Source: Synura sp. LO234KE (taxonomy: Eukaryota > Sar > Synurophyceae > Synurales > Mallomonadaceae). Taken from it: a stretch of 10,138 nucleotides of DNA. Location of the stretch: contig VKHC01000076.1 of NCBI GenBank assembly GCA_015143735.1, forward strand, positions 1-10,138, read 5' to 3'. Of this stretch, positions 1 to 7,930 are shown piece by piece. The notes below the pieces were generated by a model. That model saw only the letters and a list, made by a program, of their open reading frames with translations, ran no database searches and was not told where the DNA came from. Made by a program: the position numbers and the translations under genes. Positions within the stretch are counted from its first letter, which is position 1, and each line of letters begins with the position of its first letter.

Positions 1-561
1 CGCACCATACAGCGTACGTAAATAGTCACTGCACAAAATAACCAGCAGTACATTATGCAGCTGCTATGCTGCAACACAGCATTTCTTATCTAAATGGCTC
101 TACTACCTGGTTCCTAGTACCGCGCTAGTATAGAGCTTAGGGTTAGAGTTCTTTTCCCAGCATACTTTCAACCGACACACTAAATCTAGTAATCTTTCTA
201 TGGCACTCCTTTCACGATTAAATCATTTTAAAAAAACTCTTTTTATGGTGCATTAGAATCACGCTATATTGAGTAACTCTTTAGAAAACCCCATTATAGA
301 ATTCACTCTTTAGAGCTACCCTGCAGAGAGGAGAAAATCCTTAGAATAGCTCCATAGTATTCAGTCTTTATAACCATTCTATAAAATAATTCTTTCGAAA
401 AGCTCCGTAGAAGTTTTCTATAGAGTATTCCCTTTAGTGCCTTTCTGTTTTTGAGCGCAAAATCCGCTTTCAGAACTCGTAAGTAGAATTCTATTTACGG
501 TCACTCTACCACTTTATTTACGGTTACTCTACACCTATTCCATAAATGTGCACCGATGGTG
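1..561. other. AT-rich gene-free region with short degenerate repeats
   Basis: No ORF of useful length and no recognisable RNA gene is seen here. The DNA is AT-rich and scattered with short related words. The 10-mer actctttaga occurs at 276-285 and again at 305-314, and looser variants of ctcttta and agctccRtag appear between about 230 and 440. This looks like decayed repetitive or intergenic DNA. No element boundaries or target-site duplications could be identified. Confidence 0.5.
492..537. repeat. Two-copy tandem repeat, 23-nt unit
   Basis: Two adjacent units begin with tatttacgg at 492 and 515. They share the core tatttacggtYactctac with few mismatches, which gives a period of 23 nt. Function is unknown; it may be the edge of a short minisatellite or part of a decayed element. 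Confidence 0.75.
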
Positions 562-2160
562 TTACCTAACCACTACCTTTGAACCCAATGGGAGACCCTT
601 ACCATTCAGTAGAGAGCCCCAGGTAACTGCGACACCTCGTGAGCCTGGGGCGCCTGTGTTAGACTGCAACGGCCTTCCCCACCAGGCAGCAAGAAACATG
701 TGCGCCACGCTCCACCGCACCACATGAATCGAATCCAGCAAAGATGGACATGGCATTTGATAAAAAGAGGTGGAATAGGACTGCAATACTGACAGAAAGC
801 GAACGGGAATCTTTCTAGCCTCACAAATAAACTTATATCTCCTACGCCTCTTGCTGGGGGGCAATATCAAAATTTATAACTCGACTGCGACTCGAAAAGC
901 AGATTGGATTCTGTAATAATCAGCTTTGTAGGTGAACAGTCTCTTGAAGCTGGACCATGATCATCTGAGGAGCCATAGGTGCGATCTTCGCTGGAATAGA
1001 TCAGACGGTAAGAGATCGGGGGAGTAAAGTAGCCTGAGTCAAGCAGACGTTTTCAATATATACTGAGCAGCTCACCTATAGGGGATTGATAAGACCATCT
1101 CACGGAACAGAGCGGTCTTCGATCAAATCAGTTACCCAACAAGAGAGTATTGTGCCAGTCAACTCCCAGAGCAGTGAGTGGTACCCTGCAGTGTCTCGCG
1201 TAGCAACGAGAACGATGCTTTCCCAACCCAAAAGGAGTCTTCCACTCCAAACTGATCGAACATTGAGTCCAGCTTTGCAAATCGCACATGCTCTACGTGG
1301 GCCGCGGGTAAGAAGTAAATAACAAGGCATAAGCTATCTTGGATTTTAAACGGGGTGGAAGTAACCGTGATGTGAAAACTGCTGAGCCTGAGGAGTTCTG
1401 AGATCATTCAGCAGAAGGGTAAGATGGCGATAATTTGTGGTCTCATGTTTTTCTACCAACGGTATCGACCTCTGGAATGGCGACAAGTATGAGCAAACAT
1501 TCTCCGTCAATCAAAAGGGATCTGTCTGGTTCTAGTGGACATAAGAATGAATCTTTGATCAGATCCGCCTAGTTCTAGTAACCAAAAGAAATAATCTTGC
1601 AAAACACAATTTAGATACGGAGGCGTAAGGGGATGAAGTTCTTGAAGCTAGCTTCATTTGATCATTCCTATATGAGACGAATCAGAATAAGAGAGCATTC
1701 CACGCGTTACATCTTGGTGGTGTTGAAATACTGCAACTAAAAATTCAGTGGAACGCCGGCGATCATCTTCGAAACCAAATTTTAATATGTGTGCAAAGCA
1801 CTTGCTTGCGAACGGAGCGTAAATGTTGGGGCTGAGAAGCCGATGGAAAACACTGTCGCATTCTGATTGAAGTGAACGCTGGAATGGGAAGTTTGTGTGA
1901 CACCTTGTGCAGAACTTGCCACGTCAACAAGTGAAACATCAACTCAAAGTCCAACGGACATAAAATATGTAACTACATATTATAGTCATGCACAGGTGAC
2001 TTTCAGGCATAGGTAGCGCGAAACCTTAAGTGGTCTAAAATCAAGAATAGACATAATAATTTAATATCAAGTAGCTTTTTATTACTATGAGAATGGAAAT
2101 CAATGAACTGGGCTAAGAACTCGTGAAAATTATAGAAAAGATTACAGAAAGAGCAAAGAC
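562..2160. other. Intergenic DNA, no supported gene
   Basis: About 1.6 kb in which the open frames are short (up to about 100 codons), overlap one another on both strands and match no family I recognise. The longest is on the minus strand at 562-870 (102 codons, basic N-terminus); it has no partner exon with a recognisable motif. The stretch near 575-725 was examined for tRNA-like A and B boxes and does not fold as a tRNA. I see no gene here. Confidence 0.45.
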
Positions 2161-2169
2161 GTACACCAG

Positions 2170-2226
2170 CCCGCCATCGTCACGACATCACCTGCCGGGG
2201 GTTTGCCATCATGACTGACAGGCGGG
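2170..2226. repeat. Imperfect inverted repeat
   Basis: The left arm (2170-2188, starting cccgcc) and the right arm (2208-2226, ending ggcggg) are complementary over the six GC-rich outer pairs and, with a small gap, over an inner gtca-type block, around a loop of about 19 nt. It lies next to the 3' side of the weak minus-strand ORF cluster at 2270-2860. It could be a hairpin or one end of a small decayed element; neither is demonstrated. Confidence 0.4.
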
Positions 2227-3000
2227 TTTTGCCGCTTTGAGAGCCCGCAGCAGAAGAAGTTCGGGAGAGCTATTGAAGCGGACCGAGATTACGATCCAAT
2301 CCATTTTGTCTGGAGGCTGCCGGTGATATGACCAGAGTGCAGAGTGGAAGAAGTTCCGCGCGGGGGCTTATATCTTGACTGGATCTCTGCCCGCCAGGTC
2401 TCCTTCGCGTGCTGTGAGATTCTCGTGTGGACCGCCGAGTTCCGTCCACATCATCCGAGCTCCGGAGTAAACGCGTAATCATTTTCATCTGATTGCCGGC
2501 AAAGCGCCTGTGAAAACCGCATTAAGTGCTTCCCGGGATCTGCCGTGATGTTGCGAATCGAACGGAGAATGGTGCGACTGCGAGGAGGGCAGCTCGTAAT
2601 GGGCTGAAAGACCCTTGGAAGAGCCTGTTGTCGGACCTTCGCGAGTAGCGCTGCAGGGTACACACGGAGATCAAGGGTGCTAAATACTCCGTCGTGATGG
2701 AAGCTGGAGGCGGAGGCGCCAAGGTGTAAGCCGCATAGCCTGCCCCGTTTGATGTACAAGATATTCCAAGTTCTCGTGCAGCACCGCAAATTGCAGAGAT
2801 AGTCCTAGCCGTCCAATTCCCGATTTTCAAAGTACGCGCCGTACCTTTTTGATGACCCACTATGAAATAAACGCAAATTTTCTTTTAGTGTTTGTCGGTA
2901 GTGATTCGGTGATGGCTACATTTTTCGAGCCGCTCCGTTTTAGGTGGTAGAGGAAAATAACCCGAGGGGTTGAAGTGATGGAAGCGGTTCTATCAAAGAA
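2227..3000 (-). other. Overlapping minus-strand ORFs, possibly decayed coding DNA
   Basis: Three overlapping minus-strand frames stay open across 2270-2860: 112, 112 and 72 codons. The 2522-2860 frame contains TARTISAICGAARELGIS, loosely resembling a helix-turn-helix of the kind found in some transposases. No catalytic triad, zinc ligands or long domain could be followed, and frame changes would be needed to join the pieces. I treat it as an unassigned region that might be a broken transposase relic or might be chance. The rest of the interval, to about 3000, shows nothing. Confidence 0.2.
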
Positions 3001-4378
3001 CACTACCAGAGGCGGGTAGACCTCCCGTCGTCGGCAACAACATCCTGGGCGTGGATATCCAGTATGCCGTTCCTATTATCATCTCCCTTCGCAGGACCCA
3101 GAAATTTGAAGTGGGGAGTCCCGAAAGTAGCTTAGGAGGACGCGGGGAAAAGTCAGGGAGTGGAGGATCGGCAGTACGACAAGGAGATAACCGGGAAAAT
3201 AGTGAGTACACGTAGAAAGAACTCACTCATTGGTCAGGCGAAGTGGTGGTGAAGCCCCCGCTGGCAAGAGGTACTGGCAGGCTTTTGCGGTCAGTCATCA
3301 ACCCGTCGATGCATAGGCGGTGAAGAGGACGACAACGACGGTCTCGGGTAGGGAACTGCTCTGGATTAGAATGCCACCTCGTCAGCGATTCTTGCGCAAT
3401 TCTTTTCCACGGGATATTGCGTCATCGGGGCGCATACCTGCTCATAGGAGTTTTAGACGCCTAGCTTATTGCCTAGCTTGCTGCATAAATGGGCGGGGTA
3501 GTTCAGCGCGGGAAGTCGAGGGACTAAGAAGGAAGCATTATTCCCAATGGCGTCAATCAGCGCAGTAATATGATTGCGTCCAAGTAGCTGGGGTACCTGG
3601 AGGATCAAGGTAGGGGGGAAGAAGTGGTTAACTTTAATATAAAAACGGCGAAGTTACCTAGCGATACCTTTGTGAGTCAACAAGTGTATTGTCGGGCGGG
3701 CAAGGCAAGTAGTGGCTTAGAGTGCGGGTAAATGCTGCAAATGTCAAGGCGAGGGATGACTACATCAGGCGTACACTATAGGGTGTTTGGGAGATTTGCA
3801 AGCGAGGTACGCTATATACTACGTGAGCGGTGAGGAGGAGTCTCTAGTGAGTGCAGCACATATACGAGGTCAGAGTGGAAGCTGCTGTGTAGGGAGCGAG
3901 GTGACGCTGCAGAACGTGACGGGGTGTCTCTATACGTTGGAAGTAAGCTACAGGCATGTTTCAGGTGATGGTTCGCGGCGGGGCGTTCGTCCCAGCGAGT
4001 TAGCAACGTGGGGCAGCTGTATTTTTGCAGTCGAATATTCAGTCGAGTACGACGCAGCCACGCTCGGGAAAGGACATTACAAAAAGCAAAAAAGGTCTGA
4101 TCAGTATGCTGAGAGTACAAGAACGTGGTATGCTGAGAGTGCAGAACGTGGAGTGGACTAAGCGTTAGGGGCGTGCAGAAGCTTACCTGCTATGCTTCAG
4201 TCCGGTATAACAGCCAGCTGTTGGGTGCATTTGCAAGCGTTATGAGACATTGGGAACTAATTTATTGTGATGCGCACGTGTTATGGGGTGAATATGAGAG
4301 CAAATGGATTTGGAGCTCATTTGGCGAGAACTGATGAATTCCAAAGAGGATGAACGTCAAGGGATGCAGTTATAATAT
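3000..4378. other. Gene-free, G-rich plus strand
   Basis: The plus strand is noticeably rich in G and A. Two plus-strand frames, at 3320-3568 (82 codons) and 3787-4161 (124 codons), are open, but neither shows a domain, signal peptide or motif I recognise. The second begins at a TTG rather than an ATG and ends inside a short tandem repeat. No flanking exon with family similarity was found, so neither is called a gene. Confidence 0.4.
4104..4151. repeat. Two-copy tandem repeat, 24-nt unit
   Basis: The word gtatgctgagagt starts at 4104 and again at 4128. Each copy is followed by a near-identical gaacgtg ending, giving a period of about 24 nt with one indel and one substitution. A related word, gcagaacgtg, also occurs near 3910. 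In the plus-strand frame crossing it, the units read YAESTRTW and YAESAERG, but that frame is not supported as a gene. Confidence 0.75.
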
Positions 4379-5690
4379 TCATGAGGGTTTTACTACATAC
4401 CCGGAAGCCGTCGTTTGTAATGCTCCGGCAAGATGTTGGCCAGGGCTTGGTGAATAGAAGAAGGAGCGAGGAGGTAGGAGCGAAATCGATGCAGCAGGGC
4501 GTCCCAAAGTAAGATCATTTGGGAGTGCGAGCATTTCAAGCCTCGTGCTCACATCAGTCTCATGCGTCGGGCTGGAAATGAAGTAGCCCATTGGAAGAAT
4601 AGGGGACTGGTAACTTAATAATATTTGAGCACTCTTAGATGCCGGTAGTATAAAAGGCGCATCACGTGACCGACTGTTTGGTAAACGGAGGACACGAGGC
4701 GCAATTTCAATGGAATTATCATATCCCTGAGTTTGGACGGGATGATCGTCGGAATTCACGGGGACGATGAGCGTGCCACCGGAGAGCATATGGTGGATCG
4801 GAGAAGGTGGGCTAAGGAGCGAGCCAGGCAAACCCGGAAAACTTATTCCCGCGGGAAGAAGATTGCTTGGGTTTGGTGAGCGGGGACCCTGAAGGTAGGA
4901 GTGAAGCTTTCGGACGGAATATGAACCCGCACAGGGGCATGTGGAGTTGACAGTCCCAAAGAGAGCGCGGAGGATGAGTGCATGGAGGAGGGTAGTGCAA
5001 GATGGTGGAGGTGGTAAGAAGGCAGCAAGGTGCGTGGATAAGAAGAAGCGTGCTGTACAGTGCACCCTGAGCAGGGCGGAGAAATAAGCGAAGGATCTTT
5101 GGATGCGGAGGTGTCCCCTGCACAGGAAGATCTCAATGAGGGAGGGCGACCTAGAGACGCCGATATAGGCTATTATATAAGTCGGGCTGTGGGGCAGGCT
5201 TAGAAGAAAGTGACGGTGTCGGTTTTGGGACGCGGAGGGAGCGGGCAAAGTGGAGGGAGTCAAATTGGAGAGAAGCGGTGAGAGATGAGACAGCGGGAAA
5301 GAAGCGGGAGTAGGAGGCTCCGCGGGGCAAGATAGACGAGAACAAGAGACAGGGATTGGAGGGGAGAATCCGGAGAACGAAGGGAGCCTTAGAGTGTAGG
5401 GCAGGGATAGGAATCAAAACCACTGGCTGGTAATGTCATCGAGGGGGTGCTCAAGTGAGGGTATTATTATTGATCCATCGAGCGGACGGAGTAAGAGGTG
5501 GTGGGAGGGTTGACGTGGAGCAATCAGGAAAGCAGATCTGGCAAGAGTAAAGCAGGTTGAGAAAGCAGTGTTGCCCCTGGGGTTTCACGTTATGGGGAGT
5601 AACGTTCAAAGCGCACTTATCCTCGTGATCAGGTGCACTATTAAAAATTCTGCCTTGATTCCGGCTAGGAGCAGAATTTAAGGAGAGATC
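4379..5690. other. Strongly purine-biased block, no supported gene
   Basis: The plus strand is very purine-rich. For example, line 5281-5340 has about 47 purines in 60 and line 4981-5040 about 45 in 60. The complementary pyrimidine-rich strand rarely forms stop codons, so it carries a 294-codon ORF (4379-5263) and overlapping ORFs in other frames. The 294-codon product is rich in Pro, Ser and Leu, has no recognisable domain, and overlaps equally open frames, which fits compositional bias better than coding. It may be a decayed mobile-element segment or simple skewed intergenic DNA. Confidence 0.45.
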
Positions 5691-5869
5691 TTGTTGTAGA
5701 TAGGAATGAAAAGCTACGTAGCCATTTAGATAATTAGCAACTGTTAGACACTGAGCCCCTCGGGCAAATGGCTTTCTCTCCTCCCTGCCCCTACTCAGTC
5801 ACGGGAATTGCCATTGGGTAAACCATCGGACCATAGGGAATAGTTCTTATTGACTTAGTGGTGTAATGG

Positions 5870-5900
5870 TGCTGTCTAGACCCTCCGTCTGACTTGACAT
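5870..5900 (+). repeat. Left copy of 31-nt inverted repeat
   Basis: These 31 nt (starting tgctgtctagaccctccg) are the exact reverse complement of the last 31 nt of the window (10108-10138). Similarity continues more weakly inward: 5905-5930 (atttcatatctcttcgta, then ataaaac) resembles the reverse complement of about 10073-10105 with small indels. The two copies bracket the E2-like and MIOX genes. They may be terminal inverted repeats of an element or two copies of a dispersed repeat in opposite orientation. Extent to the left cannot be judged because the right copy is cut by the window end. Confidence 0.9.
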
Positions 5901-6336
5901 TCGTCATTTCATATCTCTTCGTAATAAAACAATATGAATTTTTGAAAATAAAAGACAAAAGACAATTACCAACTCGTTTGCAACTGTAGTCAGGATTCGT
6001 TAGAAGATGAGAAAGAAGTACAGGATTTTTCCCACCACCTCCTTTTTACAACCTTGCGCGTTAGAATATTATGATCCTCAAGTTCTTGAGGGTAGCACCT
6101 CAGGGGTTCTGCTTTGTACTCAGCGCATCGCTGGGGTATCGAAGCGGAGGCTTCTTTTATTCAGATTTTTTCTCACATTTTGCTCTGTAATTTATCAAGA
6201 TCTTGTCCCCTAAGAGTACGAGGGAAAATAATTAACTCAGAGATTTTCGGCATATGAGACTGTACCACAAAACGATAATTACATTATAAGAACCACCAAA
6301 TACGTAACGTGAAAGGTAAGAAATCGCTGCGCCTGT
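5901..6336. other. 3' flank of the E2-like gene, with a short perfect palindrome
   Basis: This interval lies between the repeat and the stop codon of the minus-strand E2-like gene and probably holds its 3' untranslated region. A 16-nt perfect palindrome, cctcaagttcttgagg, sits at 6076-6091. A plus-strand frame of 68 codons (6007-6213) has no recognisable feature and is not called. Confidence 0.5.
6156..6161 (-). terminator. Candidate polyadenylation signal for the E2-like gene
   Basis: The minus strand reads AATAAA here, about 175 nt downstream of the E2-like stop codon and within an A-rich minus-strand context. It is the nearest exact AATAAA I noticed. Many protists do not depend on this hexamer, so its use is uncertain. 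Confidence 0.35.
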
Positions 6337-7781
6337 CTACACGCACCCCCGCCCTCGGCGCGAGTCCACCAAGTCCAGAGCAGACATGCTATCAATCACC
6401 ATTCTGTCGTCCGCAACTACGGAACCAGAGATATACGTAGTCCAGCTTGGGTAAGATACGTTGGACGAAGCGCTGAATGTGACGGTTCTCTGATCTACAT
6501 CATCGCCTTCGATCTCTTTACCTCGGCTACTTCCATCTCTGTCGCGGCATCTCGAACGGAGGACTGGTGACAGGCTGCCATCGCTTTGTCGGTTGCGTTT
6601 CCGAGAGGGCGAGGAAGGCGGCGCGTCGTGTTGCATTCGCGATGAGGGCGGCGCAGTTTTAGTCTCTACAGGGAGCGGAATAAACGCATTCGGACCCGGG
6701 CTATGGCGCAGTCCGCAGTTGTTGAAACTGCTCTGTTCATATCCATATTCAGTCATACATTCAGATTGGTTCATTAGCGAAGGAGCAGAGTATGAAGAGT
6801 TGGATCCCCAGCTCTTGTGTGTAAGACGATCATCCTTGTCGTCTAGATGATCATAAATGTGATCCAGAGTAGAGTTACTATTGCTATTGTTGTTGTTCGG
6901 ACCAACTTTTCGCTTGGCCAATCTCGACCTTGAAAAAGGGAAATTACACCAACCGCTGAGAAGATTCGATGGATTTTGTAGTCGGCAATTGGTTCCGCAT
7001 ATGGCGTTTACTGTGGGATACTGGACGCCGAATAAATCATTTCCAGCAAGGGACTGCTGCGCGTAAAACTCGAATAATTGAGGATCTCGCTGATGATAAT
7101 AAGCTGCACAGTTATTTGCAACTAGGGTTGATTTAGGCTCCAGCAGTAACAGCTGTTAAATAGTAGAGGCATATGAAGGATTGTATCGGCGTGAATCCGA
7201 TAATACTTGAAATGTTACCTGGATGGCTAAAGTTGCTGTACAAAGAGTTAAGACAGGACTCCATTCCAAGTCAAGAAAAACTTCCCCAGTAGACAAGGAG
7301 ATATTCGGATGCCAAATGAGATGCCTTGAGTATATCAGTGGTGCTAATCATAAATTGAAAAAATGTAACTGATTACTATGACCGATATGACTGCGAGACG
7401 TACGCTTAAAAGGGTATGATTCTGGAACATCAAGCACAAAGGTAAAATGGCCACCCCTGTAGGGACCTTCGAGCACACCTACGTGAACCTTTGTGGAGTG
7501 CAAATTAATTGGAAAAGTAGTGCTTTTTGATGAGGTTTATACTCACGCAAATAATCGATCTATGCATCAAGGCTTCGCTCATTTCAACAGATACACATGC
7601 AGAAGAACAAGTAAAATCTCGGGAAAGAAGCTTCTCGATCCCATTTCACAAGCAAAATCACATTAAAACATGAAATCGAATTGTTTCTTGCAGACTCTCT
7701 CACTTCATAAATATCTTTTCGAAGACGTGCAATTGGCACCTTTATATCGCATTGCTTTGCGCTTGAGCTAATGTTAGACAT
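6337..7781 (-). CDS. Ubiquitin-conjugating (E2/UBC-fold) protein lacking the catalytic Cys, with long disordered tail; five exons
   Basis: Inferred exons on the minus strand are 7781-7704, 7630-7547, 7488-7404, 7343-7219 and 7152-6337, giving 395 aa. The introns of 73, 58, 60 and 66 nt are all GT-AG. The ATG follows an in-frame TGA directly. UBC landmarks occur in order: helix RLRKDIYELLSRD (residues 19-31), PYRGGHF (63-69), YPFKPP (79-84, with a codon split across intron 3), IWHPN (92-96), TGEVFLDLEWSPVLTL (101-116) and LLLEPK plus later helices to about 165. In active E2s the residue after GEV is the thioester Cys; here it is Phe105 (ttt), and the loop before WSP is about three residues shorter. 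The tail (about 170-395) has NNNNSNSNS (210-218), Asp- and Ser-rich stretches and basic clusters KRK (204-206) and RKRNR (308-312), which may be nuclear-localisation signals. It could be an E2 variant, a divergent PEX4-like E2 or a young pseudogene, though all frames are intact. The E2 fold is fairly sure; the subfamily is not. Confidence 0.88.
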
Positions 7782-7930
7782 TCAAAGAACCTCCCTCCAT
7801 TCCATTGCATAAATAAGGAAATTTTTGGCAACGGCTTTGTTCACGTTGCTGCGCGGGAAGATTTATTTGGATTTTATCATTTTGGCTATTGATCATGACT
7901 AATTCAGCTCCAGGATTATTACTTGACTAA
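7782..7930. promoter_or_regulatory. Shared divergent promoter region between the E2-like gene and MIOX
   Basis: The two start codons point away from each other and are separated by 149 bp, so both 5' untranslated regions and core promoters must fit here or overlap. An AT-rich TATA-like word, ataaata, occurs near 7809-7816, some 30 bp from the E2-like ATG. Another AT-rich stretch, tttatttgg, lies near 7862. Transcription start sites cannot be placed. Whether one element drives both genes is inferred from the arrangement alone. Confidence 0.55.

Noticed and set aside
560-740. tRNA or tRNA-derived SINE
   Set aside because: B-box-like words (reverse strand gggttcaaagg; gaatcgaatcc near 725) occur, but no paired T-arm, acceptor stem or matching A box can be built.
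4379-5263. 294-codon minus-strand ORF
   Set aside because: It lies opposite a purine-rich strand where stops are rare in several frames at once. The product is Pro/Ser/Leu-rich without a domain, and overlapping frames are similarly long. Best explained by composition.
5711-5732. Dinoflagellate spliced-leader-like word (cgtagccattt), and catttttggct-like words near 7877
   Set aside because: Matches are only about 10-11 nt, lack the rest of the leader, and are expected by chance in a window of this size.
6007-6213. 68-codon plus-strand ORF
   Set aside because: No motif or neighbour supports it, and it lies within the probable 3' flank of the minus-strand gene.
6337-6921. Stand-alone 194-aa protein starting at 6921
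   Set aside because: The start would be TTG, and the frame stays open upstream to 7155, where it splices into an E2 domain. It is the 3' part of exon 5, not a separate gene.
7219-7284. Extra intron hiding the E2 active site (gttttt donor to ttgtacag acceptor)
   Set aside because: It would remove the conserved WSPVLTL segment, so the segment must be coding, and the missing Cys is not a splicing error in my model.
7584-7781. Separate 65-aa protein on the minus strand
   Set aside because: Its first 26 residues are exon 1 of the E2-like gene; the rest is a read into intron 1.
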